Origin: Streptomyces subrutilus
Lineage (GTDB): Bacteria; Actinomycetota; Actinomycetes; Streptomycetales; Streptomycetaceae
Reading direction: 5' to 3'
NCBI RefSeq assembly: GCF_008704535.1
Contig: NZ_CP023701.1
Coordinates: 2,666,001-2,730,000 of the forward strand
DNA: 64,000 nucleotides
In this document: positions 35,718 to 43,936 of the stretch, piece by piece
Layout of the letters: each line of letters starts with the position of its first letter
Numbering within the stretch: the stretch's first letter is position 1
The notes under the pieces: model-generated
The model's database searches: none
What the model was told of the DNA's origin: nothing
What the model saw: the letters and a program-made list of their open reading frames with translations, nothing else
Made by a program: the position numbers and the translations under genes

Positions 35718-36240
35718 GAGCTGGTTCCTCCGGCAGGTGGAAAAGCATCGAAAACGGTCGGGCACGCACCATCGAGTGTCGCGACCTTGTGTGATTACGG
35801 CATCTTGCCATTCGGACTGACGCATTCAGGCTGCCCATCAGGTCAAAATCGCATAACGGGCGACACCGATCGCCGAACAGGACTGCGGGCGGCGGGCCTC
35901 GGGGCCGCACGATGCGCCGTCGCGGCTCCGGGCGGGCGCACTTTTTACGGCCCGTCTCGTCTGCCGGACACGGACTCTTGGACTTTTCGCCAAAACCGTG
36001 ACAAGAGGCTTATGGTCGAGCAGGAATCGACTCGTCTGGGCGAGCGTTCTTCCGGTAGAACAGATCCTTACACCCCTCATCCGGGGCTCAGGGCGCGCGT
36101 GCGGCGCGCCCGCGCGTACGAACCTCCCCTCCGCGGAGACGGGCCAACCGTCGATGCGGAGCACGGACGCGGTGCCCGCCCACCCCTTAACCAGGAGTGG
36201 CCACCCTCAACGATTCAAAGGACTTAAGGGGTCACACACA
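35718..36240. other. 523-bp divergent promoter region, no gene seen
   Basis: The gap between the binding-protein gene and malic enzyme has patchy AT-rich stretches, such as GGACTTTTCGCCAAAACCGT near 35980, that should hold the two divergent promoters. A frame open upstream of malic enzyme from 35998 has no homology or ribosome site and is rejected as coding. No clear terminator or repeat was found. Confidence 0.6.
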
Positions 36241-37443
36241 GTGGCAGCGGAGATCGTCAACCCTCGCAGTGACAGCGCGACGGACAACAACCCCGACGCG
36301 GTGTTCGCACTGCACCGGGGCGGCAAGATGGCCATCGTGGCCACCGTGCCGGTCCACGACAAGGACGACCTGTCCCTCGCGTACACCCCCGGCGTGGCGA
36401 AGGTGTGCAGCGCCATCGCCGAGCAGCCGGAGCTCGTGAACGAGTACACCTGGAAGTCGAACGTGGTCGCCGTCGTCACCGACGGCACGGCCGTGCTCGG
36501 ACTCGGTGACATCGGGCCCGAGGCCTCCCTCCCCGTGATGGAGGGCAAGGCCATCCTCTTCAAGCAGTTCGGTGGCGTGGACGCGGTTCCGATCGCGCTG
36601 GCCACCAAGGACACGGACGAGATCATCGAGACGGTCATCCGCCTCGCCCCGTCCTTCGGCGGGGTGAACCTGGAGGACATCTCCGCCCCCCGCTGCTTCG
36701 AGATCGAGCGGCGCCTCCAGGAGGCGCTGGACATCCCGATCTTCCACGACGACCAGCACGGCACCGCCATCGTGACGCTGGCGGCACTGCGCAACGCCGC
36801 GAAGCTGACCGGGCGCACCCTCGGCGACCTGCGGGCCGTCATCTCGGGCGCCGGCGCCGCGGGCATCGCCATCGCCAAGATCCTGGTGGACGCGGGCATC
36901 GGCGACGTGTGCGTCACCGACCGCAAGGGCGTCGTCTCCTCCGACCGCTCCGACCTGACGGACGTCAAGGCCGAGATCGCGGGCCTGACGAACAAGACGG
37001 CCCGTACCGGTTCCCTGGAGGACGCGCTGGCGGGCGCGGACGTCTTCATCGGCGTCTCCGGCGGCACCGTCCCGGAGGCCGCGGTGGCCACGATGGCGAA
37101 GGACTGCTTCGTCTTCGCCATGGCCAACCCGAACCCGGAGGTCCACCCGGACGTCGCGCACAAGTACGCGGCGGTCGTGGCCACGGGCCGGTCGGACTTC
37201 CCGAACCAGATCAACAACGTGCTGGCCTTCCCGGGCATCTTCGCGGGCGCCCTCAAGGTCCGCGCCACCCGGATCACCGAGGGCATGAAGATCGCCGCCG
37301 CCGACGCCATCGCCGGTGTCGTGGGCGACGAGATCGCCGCCGACTACGTGATCCCGTCGCCGTTCGACGAGCGCGTCGCCGAGGCCGTCACGGCCGCGGT
37401 CGCCGCGGCCGCGAAGGCCGACGGCGTGGCCCGCCTGGTCTGA
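36241..37443 (+). CDS. NAD(P)-dependent malic enzyme
   Basis: A 400-residue malate dehydrogenase (oxaloacetate-decarboxylating) of the short bacterial type: LAYTPGVA, GDIGPEASLPVMEGKA (malate site), IFHDDQHGTAIV (metal ligands), the Rossmann motif ISGAGAAGIAIAK and AMANPNPEV. It makes pyruvate, CO2 and NAD(P)H from malate, linking the TCA cycle to pyruvate and lipid synthesis. The GTG at 36241 is chosen with AAGGGG some nine bases upstream. A strong terminator follows. Confidence 0.95.
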   Translation: MAAEIVNPRSDSATDNNPDAVFALHRGGKMAIVATVPVHDKDDLSLAYTPGVAKVCSAIAEQPELVNEYTWKSNVVAVVTDGTAVLGLGDIGPEASLPVMEGKAILFKQFGGVDAVPIALATKDTDEIIETVIRLAPSFGGVNLEDISAPRCFEIERRLQEALDIPIFHDDQHGTAIVTLAALRNAAKLTGRTLGDLRAVISGAGAAGIAIAKILVDAGIGDVCVTDRKGVVSSDRSDLTDVKAEIAGLTNKTARTGSLEDALAGADVFIGVSGGTVPEAAVATMAKDCFVFAMANPNPEVHPDVAHKYAAVVATGRSDFPNQINNVLAFPGIFAGALKVRATRITEGMKIAAADAIAGVVGDEIAADYVIPSPFDERVAEAVTAAVAAAAKADGVARLV

Positions 37444-37464
37444 TCCACCGCGCGGACGGATGCG

Positions 37465-37502
37465 GCGGGGGCCCGGCCGGAACGTTCCGGCCGGGCCCCC
37501 GC
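37465..37502. terminator. Terminator after malic enzyme
   Basis: A 38-bp perfect palindrome with arm GCGGGGGCCCGGCCGGAAC lies 21 bases after the malic enzyme stop. The loop opens at the AACGTT centre. Confidence 0.9.
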
Positions 37503-37580
37503 GCGTCCCGGCCCGGGCCGTGCCCCGATCGGGCCCCGGGAGGTCTGGAACCCGGGGCTACCGAGCGGTAGCGTCGCGGC

Positions 37581-38543
37581 ATGTTCGCTGCCTACGCCGC
37601 CCGAATCGACCGTGACCAGCCGCTGAACGGCCTCGTGCTGGGCGACCGCCCGGCCCCCGAGGCCCGCCCCGGCTGGGTGACCATCAACGTCAGGGCCGCC
37701 TCGCTCAACCACCACGACCTGTGGTCGCTGCGCGGGGTCGGCCTCGGCGAGGACCGACTGCCGATGATCCTCGGCTGCGACGCCGCCGGGACCGACCAGG
37801 ACGGCAACGAGGTCGTCCTGCACTCCGTGATCGGCCAGAGCGGCCACGGGGTCGGCCCCGACGAGCCCCGCTCGATCCTGACCGAGCGCTACCAGGGGAC
37901 CTTCGCGGAACAGGTGAGCGTCCCCGCCTGGAACGTGCTGCCCAAACCGGCCGGGCTGTCGTTCGAGGAGGCCGCCTGCCTGCCGACGGCCTGGCTGACG
38001 GCGTACCGGATGCTGTTCACCAACGCCGGGGTGCGCCCCGGGGACTCCGTACTGGTGCAGGGCGCCGGCGGCGGGGTCGCGACCGCCGCGATCGTCCTGG
38101 GCAAGGCCGCCGGCCTGCGGGTCTACGCGACCAGCCGGGACGAGACCAAGCGCGCGCGGGCCGTGGAGCTCGGGGCGCTGGAGGCGTACGAGCCCGGGGC
38201 GCGGCTCCCCCGGCGGGTGGACGCGGTGATCGAGACGGTCGGGGCGGCCACCTGGTCCCACTCGGTGAAGTCCCTGCGCCCGGGCGGCACGCTGGTCATC
38301 TCCGGCGCCACCAGCGGGGACCGCCCGGCGCACGCGGAGCTGACCCGCATCTTCTTCCTGGAACTGCGCGTGGTGGGCTCGACCATGGGCTCGAAGGACG
38401 AGCTGGAGGACCTGCTCTCGTTCTGCGCGACGACGGGCGTGCGGCCGGTCATCGACGAGGTGCTGCCGCTGGACCGGGCCCGCGAGGGGTTCGAGAAGCT
38501 CCGGACGGGCGACCTGTTCGGCAAGGTGGTCCTCACCCCCTGA
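37581..38543 (+). CDS. MDR-superfamily zinc-independent quinone oxidoreductase/alcohol dehydrogenase-like protein
   Basis: A 320-residue medium-chain dehydrogenase/reductase. GroES-like N-terminal half (SLNHHDLWSLRG ... LGCDAAGT) and Rossmann half with SVLVQGAGGGVATAAIVLGKAAG. The structural-zinc cysteine cluster is missing and the catalytic-zinc ligand after GCDAAG is not obvious, so it may be a quinone-reductase-like member. The substrate is unknown. ATG at 37581. Confidence 0.88.
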   Translation: MFAAYAARIDRDQPLNGLVLGDRPAPEARPGWVTINVRAASLNHHDLWSLRGVGLGEDRLPMILGCDAAGTDQDGNEVVLHSVIGQSGHGVGPDEPRSILTERYQGTFAEQVSVPAWNVLPKPAGLSFEEAACLPTAWLTAYRMLFTNAGVRPGDSVLVQGAGGGVATAAIVLGKAAGLRVYATSRDETKRARAVELGALEAYEPGARLPRRVDAVIETVGAATWSHSVKSLRPGGTLVISGATSGDRPAHAELTRIFFLELRVVGSTMGSKDELEDLLSFCATTGVRPVIDEVLPLDRAREGFEKLRTGDLFGKVVLTP

Positions 38544-38568
38544 CGTGCCCGCCCGACGTCAACAAGGA

Positions 38569-38602
38569 TTGACACCCCTCCCGTGTCAATCTACATTGAC
38601 AC
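38569..38602 (+). promoter_or_regulatory. Promoter with overlapping TTGACAC/GTGTCAA operator for HTH-Clp_N pair
   Basis: TTGACA (38569-38574), 17 bases, TACATT (38592-38597) fits a housekeeping -35/-10 promoter, placing transcription start at or next to the ATG at 38605. TTGACAC-N7-GTGTCAA forms an inverted repeat over it and a third TTGACAC lies at 38596. Autoregulation by the HTH protein is inferred. Confidence 0.65.
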
Positions 38603-38604
38603 CC

Positions 38605-38814
38605 ATGACGGAAGCCACTGATCTCGCCGAACGGGCAGGTGACCGCGATCCGCGCGTGGGCCTGCGTGCCGTGGCCGCGCTCCGCAGACTGCTGGAGCAA
38701 CTGGAGGCCGTACAGGTGCGCAGCGCCCGCGCGCAGGGCTGGTCCTGGCAGGAGATCGCGGCCGAGCTGGGCGTCAGCCGGCAGGCCGTGCACAAGAAAC
38801 ACGGGAGGCTCTGA
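38605..38814 (+). CDS. Small helix-turn-helix protein
   Basis: A 69-residue protein with a helical N-terminus (DPRVGLRAVAALRRLLEQLEAVQVRSARAQ) and a C-terminal HTH (GWSWQEIAAELGVSRQAVHKKHGRL). It is a common partner of Clp N-domain proteins in Streptomyces. The ATG at 38605 lies within about eight bases of the -10 box, with no ribosome site, so the mRNA is probably leaderless. Its TGA overlaps the next ATG by one base (TGATG). Confidence 0.85.
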   Translation: MTEATDLAERAGDRDPRVGLRAVAALRRLLEQLEAVQVRSARAQGWSWQEIAAELGVSRQAVHKKHGRL

Positions 38815-39371
38815 TGTTCGAACGCTTCACCGCCGAGGCGCGCGAGGCCGTGACCGGCGCCGTGACCCACGCCCGCCGGGACGGGTCCCCCGCGGTCGGC
38901 GAGGAACACCTGCTGCTCGCCGTCCTCGACCAGGGGGCACTGGACCCGCTGGGCGTCGACCGCACGGCGGTGGCCGCCGGCCTCGCCGCCGCCCGCCGCC
39001 GCGGCGGCATGTCGCGGGCCGACCAGGAGGCGCTGGCCGGGCTGGGCATCGACCTCTCGGAGATCGTCTCCCGGATCGAGGAGACCCACGGCGAGGGCGC
39101 TCTGGCCGCCCCGGCCCCCCGGCGGCGCACGCTCGGCACCTCGCTGCGCGCCGCCCTCGGCCGCCCGGAACAGGACCACCGGCACGTCCCCTTCACCCCG
39201 GGCGCGAAGAAGACCCTGGAGCAGTCGCTGCGCATCGCCCTGGGCCGCAAGGACCGCCACATCGGCACCCTGCACCTGCTCCTGGCCCTGCTCTCCCGCC
39301 CCGGCACGGTCTCCGAGGTCCTCACGGACCACGGCATCACCTACGCCACCGCCGAAACGGCCGCCGCCTAG
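38814..39371 (+). CDS. Clp protease N-terminal-domain protein
   Basis: A 185-residue protein with two Clp_N half-repeats (FERFTAEAREAVTGAVTHARRDGSPAVGEEHLLLAVL; FTPGAKKTLEQSLRIALGRKDRHIGTLHLLLALL) and no ATPase domain. It resembles a stand-alone ClpC adaptor-like domain and may bind Clp substrates or cofactors. It is translationally coupled to the HTH gene. Its TAG stop includes the target TA and the first base of IS copy 2; before insertion it shared a CTAG with the stop of the convergent PadR gene. Confidence 0.88.
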   Translation: MFERFTAEAREAVTGAVTHARRDGSPAVGEEHLLLAVLDQGALDPLGVDRTAVAAGLAAARRRGGMSRADQEALAGLGIDLSEIVSRIEETHGEGALAAPAPRRRTLGTSLRAALGRPEQDHRHVPFTPGAKKTLEQSLRIALGRKDRHIGTLHLLLALLSRPGTVSEVLTDHGITYATAETAAA

Positions 39372-40493
39372 TGACCTGAGTCTGAGGTTTGTCGTTGGTT
39401 CGGTATGAGTCGTCCGGGTCCGAAGATTCCGCCGTTGTCGGTCACTGATGCCCAGCGGGCTGTGTTGGAGGGTTGGTTGCGTCGTCGCTCGACGGCCCAG
39501 GCTTTGGCTCAGCGGTCGCGGATCGTGTTGGAGTGCGCGGGTGGGCACTCGGTCATGGAGGTGTCGCGGCGGCTGGGGATCGCTCCGGACACGGTCCGCA
39601 CGTGGCGGCGGCGTTTCCTGGAGCACGGCCTGGACGGGCTGGGCGACGAGCCGCGTCCGGGTGTCCCGCGGAAGATCACCGACGCGGATGTCGAGCGGGT
39701 CATCGTCAAAACCCTGGAAGAGACGCCGAAGAACGCGACGCATTGGTCGACGAGGTCGATGGCCGCGGCAACCGGGATGTCCCAGTCGACGGTCTCGAGG
39801 ATCTGGCGGGCGTTCGCGCTGGCCCCGCACCGGTCCCAAACGTTCAAACTGTCGACGGACCCGCTGTTCATCGACAAGGTCCGTGACGTGGTCGGTCTCT
39901 ACCTCGACCCGCCGGAGAAGGCTTTGGTCCTCTGCGTGGACGAGAAGTCGCAGATCCAGGCCCTGGACCGGTCCCAGCCGGTCCTGCCCATGATGCCCGG
40001 CGTTCCCGAGCGCCGTAGTCACGACTACATCCGCGCCGGCACCACCACCCTCTTCGCGGCCCTGGAAGTCGCCACCGGCAAGGTCATCGGATCACTCCAC
40101 CGCCGCCACCGGGCCGCCGAGTTCAAGAAGTTCCTGACCAAGGTCGACAAAGAGGTCCCGGCAGATCTTCAGGTCCATCTGATCCTCGACAACTACGCGA
40201 CCCACAAGACCCCGGACATCAAGAAGTGGCTGCTGGCCCACCCGCGGTTCCACCTGCACTTCACACCCACCAGCGCGTCCTGGCTCAACCTGGTCGAGCG
40301 GTGGTTCGCCGAGCTCACACAAAAGAAGCTCAAGCGGGGAGTCCACCGCTCCGTCCAGGCCCTCGAACGCGACATCCGGGCCTGGCTGAGCGACTGGAAC
40401 GACCAGCCCAGGCCCTTCGTCTGGACGAAGACAGCCGACGAAATCCTCGACAAAGTCGCCGCCTACTGCCACCGAATCTCTGACTCAGGTCAC
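39371..40493 (+). mobile_element. IS630-family insertion sequence, copy 2
   Basis: The 1123-bp element is flanked by TA at 39369-39370 and 40494-40495. Left end GTGACCTGAGTCTGAGG; the right end read inward is GTGACCTGAGTCAGAG, so one mismatch reduces the inverted repeat to 12 perfect bases. It is opposite in orientation to copy 1. The target was a CTAG shared by the stop codons of two convergent genes. Confidence 0.93.
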
Positions 40494-40496
40494 TAG
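39405..40496 (+). CDS. IS630-family transposase, copy 2
   Basis: 363 residues, the same protein as copy 1 (Asp179, Asp262, Glu298); the base differences I noticed (in the codons for Thr of HKTPD, Asp of PADL and Ser of RISDS) are silent. ATG at 39405 is preceded by no good ribosome site, so translation may depend on a leaderless or weak start. The stop TAG (40494-40496) is target TA plus a host G. Confidence 0.95.
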   Translation: MSRPGPKIPPLSVTDAQRAVLEGWLRRRSTAQALAQRSRIVLECAGGHSVMEVSRRLGIAPDTVRTWRRRFLEHGLDGLGDEPRPGVPRKITDADVERVIVKTLEETPKNATHWSTRSMAAATGMSQSTVSRIWRAFALAPHRSQTFKLSTDPLFIDKVRDVVGLYLDPPEKALVLCVDEKSQIQALDRSQPVLPMMPGVPERRSHDYIRAGTTTLFAALEVATGKVIGSLHRRHRAAEFKKFLTKVDKEVPADLQVHLILDNYATHKTPDIKKWLLAHPRFHLHFTPTSASWLNLVERWFAELTQKKLKRGVHRSVQALERDIRAWLSDWNDQPRPFVWTKTADEILDKVAAYCHRISDSGH

Positions 40497-41389
40497 GGAG
40501 TGTCGCCCAGGGCCGAGGTCAGCCGGGTCGCCGCCGCGGCCAGGTGGGCCCGGGCCTCGGCCAGCTGGGCCGGGGTCACCCCGTGGTCGCGGGCCGCGTC
40601 GCGTACCTCGTCGCGGAAACGGTCCAGCAGGCGGTCCAGGTCCCGGGCCGGCTCACCGGTGGCCGCGAGGTCCTGCGCCCAGTCCGTGTCCACGACCGGC
40701 GGCGCGGGCCGGTCCGCGGAACCGGACGGCGCGGGGCCGCCCGCGCCTCCGAGCCAGGCACCGGCCAGACTGCCCAGCACCCCGCCCGACTTGGCGAACT
40801 GCTCCTGGAGCTGCCCGGCGATGCGCTGGACCTCCTCGCGGGCCCGGTCCTGCGCCTCCTTCGCCTGCCGGCGCGCCTGCTGGGCCTCCTCGCGGGCCCG
40901 GCGGCTCTCGTCCTTCGCCCGGCGGGCCTGCTCCTTCCACTCGTGCCGCGCCTTGCGCAGCTCCTCCTTGGCCGCCTTCCACGACTCGTCCTCGACGTGG
41001 GTGGCGCTCGCGGAGGCCGCCGCCCGCATCTCGCGGCGGAGGTCGCCCGCCGCACCCCGGACGTCCTCGCGGATCTCGGCCGCCAGTTCGGTGACCGAGT
41101 CGCGGATCTCCAGCTCCAGATCGGCGAGCTCACCACTGCGGTCGGCCAGCTCGGCGCGGCCCGCCTCGGTGATCGAGTACACCTTGCGCCCGCCCTCGGT
41201 GGCGTGCGTGACCAGTCCCTCGGCCTCCAGCTTCGCCAGCCGCGGGTACACGGTGCCCGCGGAGGGCGCGTACAGGCCCTGGAAGCGCTCCTCCAGCAGC
41301 CGGATCACCTCGTACCCGTGGCGCGGGGCCTCGTCCAGCAGCTTGAGCAGGTACAGGCGGAGGCGGCCGTGGGCGAAGACGGGCGGCAT
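40493..41389 (-). CDS. PadR family transcriptional regulator with long coiled-coil C-terminus
   Basis: A 298-residue protein. The winged helix is at residues 5-85 (GRLRLYLLKLLDEAPRHGYEVIRLLEERFQGLYAPSAGTVYPRLAKLEAEGLV). A long charged helix (about 100-210, rich in E, K, R, A) suggests a coiled coil, followed by a C-terminal helical domain. It is one base downstream of the DUF4097 gene in the same operon and probably represses it. ATG at 41389; TAG stop at the CTAG used by IS copy 2. Confidence 0.9.
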   Translation of the reverse strand: MPPVFAHGRLRLYLLKLLDEAPRHGYEVIRLLEERFQGLYAPSAGTVYPRLAKLEAEGLVTHATEGGRKVYSITEAGRAELADRSGELADLELEIRDSVTELAAEIREDVRGAAGDLRREMRAAASASATHVEDESWKAAKEELRKARHEWKEQARRAKDESRRAREEAQQARRQAKEAQDRAREEVQRIAGQLQEQFAKSGGVLGSLAGAWLGGAGGPAPSGSADRPAPPVVDTDWAQDLAATGEPARDLDRLLDRFRDEVRDAARDHGVTPAQLAEARAHLAAAATRLTSALGDTP

Positions 41390-41390
41390 G

Positions 41391-42302
41391 TCAGAGCACC
41401 TTCTTGTCGAGCGTGAGGGGGGCCGAGTCGGCCTGCGGGCGGCGCAGCAGCGCGATGGAGCCGGAGACCGTGGTGGCGCGCAGGGTGCCGGTGCCGGAAC
41501 CAAGCGTGCCGGTGATCCTCTTGGCGCCGAGCTGGCCGGAGACCCGGAGGTCCTCGAAGGCGTTGGAGACCCCGCCGGTGGCGGTGTTGGCCTCGACGCG
41601 GGCGTCGGCGGGGTGCGGGAGCCGGATGGCGACCTGGCCGGAGACCGAGTTCAGCGCGATGTCCACCGGGCTGGCGGCGGCCGGGTCGAGGTCCAGGTCG
41701 ATGAGCATGTCGCCGCTGACCGAGTCGGCCCGTACGCTCACGCCCGCCCCGTCGACCACGGTCAGGCCGCCGGACACCGAGTGGAAGGCGAGGTCGCCGG
41801 TGACGGACTGGGCCTCGACGGCGCCCGAGACGCTGTGCGCCTTGACCCGGCCGGACAGCCCGACCAGGGTGGCGTCGCCGGAGACTCCGTTGACGTCGGT
41901 GCCGCCGGAGATGCCGGACACGAACACCCCGGCGTCGACGGTGGCGAGGTGGACCCGGGTGCCGGCGGGGACGGTGAGGGTGACGGCGGCGCTGCGCTCC
42001 CAGGCCTTGCGGCCGGAGGAGCCGCCGGACCAGGCCTTCCACGGCTTGCCCTCGAACCACTTCTTGAAGCCCTGCGCGCCGTTCCAGGGCAGGTCCTCGT
42101 AGGAGACGGTGAGGACGCCGCCCTCCTGGACCACGTACAGCGGCGGCCCGTCGACCGCGGCCGCCTCCAGGCGGGCCGGACCGTCCTCGGCGGCGACGAC
42201 GTTGACCGTGCCGCTCACGAGACGGACGCGGAGCTCGGTGACCGGCCCCTCGAAACCGAGCTTCTGCGGCTCGGCGATGTGCCACGTCGACTGCTCTGCC
42301 AT
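41391..42302 (-). CDS. DUF4097-family protein
   Basis: A 303-residue soluble protein (MAEQSTWHIAEPQKLGFEGP...) with a beta-repeat core of SG-turn strands (ISGGTDVNGVSGDATLVGLSG, AHSVSGAVEAQSVTGDLAFHSVSGG). Unlike the DUF4097 protein at 2344, it has no signal peptide or lipobox. Function unknown. The ATG at 42302 follows GAGGAGGAT. It is the first gene of an operon with a PadR regulator; AT-rich repeats upstream look like the operator. Confidence 0.85.
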   Translation of the reverse strand: MAEQSTWHIAEPQKLGFEGPVTELRVRLVSGTVNVVAAEDGPARLEAAAVDGPPLYVVQEGGVLTVSYEDLPWNGAQGFKKWFEGKPWKAWSGGSSGRKAWERSAAVTLTVPAGTRVHLATVDAGVFVSGISGGTDVNGVSGDATLVGLSGRVKAHSVSGAVEAQSVTGDLAFHSVSGGLTVVDGAGVSVRADSVSGDMLIDLDLDPAAASPVDIALNSVSGQVAIRLPHPADARVEANTATGGVSNAFEDLRVSGQLGAKRITGTLGSGTGTLRATTVSGSIALLRRPQADSAPLTLDKKVL

Positions 42303-42353
42303 GGTGCTGATCCTCCTCGTGCGTTCACGGACACGGGTCTCGACGCACGCAAC

Positions 42354-42386
42354 ATATCGCGTCTTCACCAGACACGATATATCGCG
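42354..42386. promoter_or_regulatory. Likely PadR operator/promoter region of the DUF4097-PadR operon
   Basis: ATATCGCG at 42354 and CGATATATCG at 42375-42384 (perfect palindrome, then CG) form a direct/inverted repeat cluster 52-84 bases upstream of the DUF4097 ATG, in an otherwise GC-rich region. Confidence 0.55.
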
Positions 42387-42596
42387 GCCTCTCGAAGTCA
42401 AGCCGTCGCGGGCCTCCGCCAGCCGGGGCCGGGGACGGGGTGGGGTGTCGTCCGGGACGTGAAACGTGAGGTGTGCCGCGAACGGGCCCGTAGGGGGCGA
42501 GGCGGAAGCCGAGGGCGCCCTACGTCACGCAGTCCCGGACGGCACCCCACCCCGACCCCGGGACCACCCCGCCCCGAGCTCCCCAGGACCCCGGCT

Positions 42597-42668
42597 CCGC
42601 CCGGACCCGCGCCTCGAACGCCGGCGGGGCTGAAGTGGCCGGCGCGGCGCACCCGTCAGCCCCGCCCG
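42597..42668. repeat. 72-bp direct repeat, copy 1
   Basis: Exact 72-bp match to 42691-42762 (period 94). It contains GCGCCTCGAACGCCGGCGGG, a motif family I recall as dispersed in Streptomyces intergenic DNA. Bases 42303-42789 hold no credible gene. Confidence 0.9.
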
Positions 42669-42690
42669 GCCCGGCCGGCCCCGCCCGGCC

Positions 42691-42762
42691 CCGCCCGGAC
42701 CCGCGCCTCGAACGCCGGCGGGGCTGAAGTGGCCGGCGCGGCGCACCCGTCAGCCCCGCCCG
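42691..42762. repeat. 72-bp direct repeat, copy 2
   Basis: Second exact copy, next to the LysR stop at 42790. It may act as a transcription end or a REP-like element. See copy 1. Confidence 0.9.
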
Positions 42763-42789
42763 CCCGGCCCCGGCCGGGCCGCAGGATCG

Positions 42790-43725
42790 TTACGCCGCCT
42801 CCAGGAGCGGGCTCGCGTGGTGGTGGAGCCACGCGCGGTACGGCGGCATCCGCAGCGCCGCCTCCCGATACGCCTCCCGGAGGTCCTCGTAGACCTCCGC
42901 GTGCGCCCCCGGCCGCGTCGCCAGCAGCAGCCGCACCGCCAACGGGTCCCCCGACAGCGGCCGGATCGCCATGTCCTCCCGCGGCCCGGACGTCGGCTGG
43001 CACGGCGCCACCGCCTCTCCGGAGACGATCAGCGACGTGGCGGTGTGGTAGTCGGCGTGCAGCACCGGCGGGTCCAGCCCCGCCCCGGCGAACACCCTCC
43101 GCAGGCCGTCCCACTCGCCGTCGACGGAGGGGTCCACCGTCCAGCGGTCGGCGGCCAGGTCCCGTAAGGACACCACCGCGTGCCGGGCGGCGGGATGGTC
43201 CCGGGCCATCGACACGAACTGCGGCTCCCGCTCCATCAGCACGTGCACCTGGAGCCCCGCCGGGACCCGCAGCGGACTGCCCTCCACCTCGTGGACGAAC
43301 GCCACGTCCAGCTGCCCCGCGTCCACCATCCGCAGCAGCGCGTTGGCCGAGACGTCCACCACCAGCGAGGTCTCGGTGTCCGGCTGCCGCACGTGGAGCC
43401 GGCGCAGCCACCCCGGCAGGGCCCGGCTGGCCGTGGAGCCGATGCGCAGCCGCGGCCCGCGGGCCAGTGCCCGCGCCTCCGCCACGAGGGCGGCCATCTC
43501 GGCCAGCAGCGGGCGCGCCCGGCCGAGCACCGTGCGGCCGAAGGGAGTGGGCCGGCAGCCGGTGCGCTCGCGCAGGAACAGCTCCCCGTCCAGGGCCCGT
43601 TCGATGCGGCGCAGCTGGGTCGTCAGGGAGGGCTGGCTCACGCCGAGCTGCCGGGCCGCCTTGTGCAGGCTGCCGGCGTCGGCGATGGCGCACAGCGCCC
43701 TCAGGTGCCTGACCTCAAGCTCCAT
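42790..43725 (-). CDS. LysR-type regulator of the snapalysin gene
   Basis: A 311-residue LTTR: N-terminal winged helix (LEVRHLRALCAIADAGSLHKAARQLGVSQPSLTTQLRRIERAL, about 3-45) and a two-lobed effector domain. It is divergent from the snapalysin gene, the arrangement of snpR/mprR-snpA in S. coelicolor and S. lividans, where the LysR protein activates the protease. A perfect LTTR-type repeat lies in the gap. ATG at 43725. Confidence 0.92.
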   Translation of the reverse strand: MELEVRHLRALCAIADAGSLHKAARQLGVSQPSLTTQLRRIERALDGELFLRERTGCRPTPFGRTVLGRARPLLAEMAALVAEARALARGPRLRIGSTASRALPGWLRRLHVRQPDTETSLVVDVSANALLRMVDAGQLDVAFVHEVEGSPLRVPAGLQVHVLMEREPQFVSMARDHPAARHAVVSLRDLAADRWTVDPSVDGEWDGLRRVFAGAGLDPPVLHADYHTATSLIVSGEAVAPCQPTSGPREDMAIRPLSGDPLAVRLLLATRPGAHAEVYEDLREAYREAALRMPPYRAWLHHHASPLLEAA

Positions 43726-43819
43726 GACCCGAGGGTAGGCGGCTTGCGGTGGACCGCACCAGCCGCCGATAGCCCCCCGAATCCCGCCATTCTCACTCCA
43801 GTCGGCCTACCGAAAAGTT

Positions 43820-43842
43820 CCCGATAGGTCCGCGCTATCGGG
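43820..43842. promoter_or_regulatory. LysR-binding inverted repeat upstream of snpA
   Basis: CCCGATAG-N7-CTATCGGG, with T-N11-A inside it, lies about 95 bases upstream of snpA. A further CCGATAG half-site at 43766 sits nearer the regulator gene. This fits an activator recognition site plus activation site. Confidence 0.82.
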
Positions 43843-43936
43843 CAGTGACATCATCCGCCGGGCCCGTCCGCTCCCCCAGACTCCGGTACCGAACGACCCA
43901 CCCCCCACCGCACCGGACGAGTAGGAGCTCCCCCAC

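Noticed and set aside
35998..36240. Upstream extension of malic enzyme
   Set aside because: The frame is open by chance; no ribosome site or homology, and the short enzyme starts normally at the GTG at 36241.
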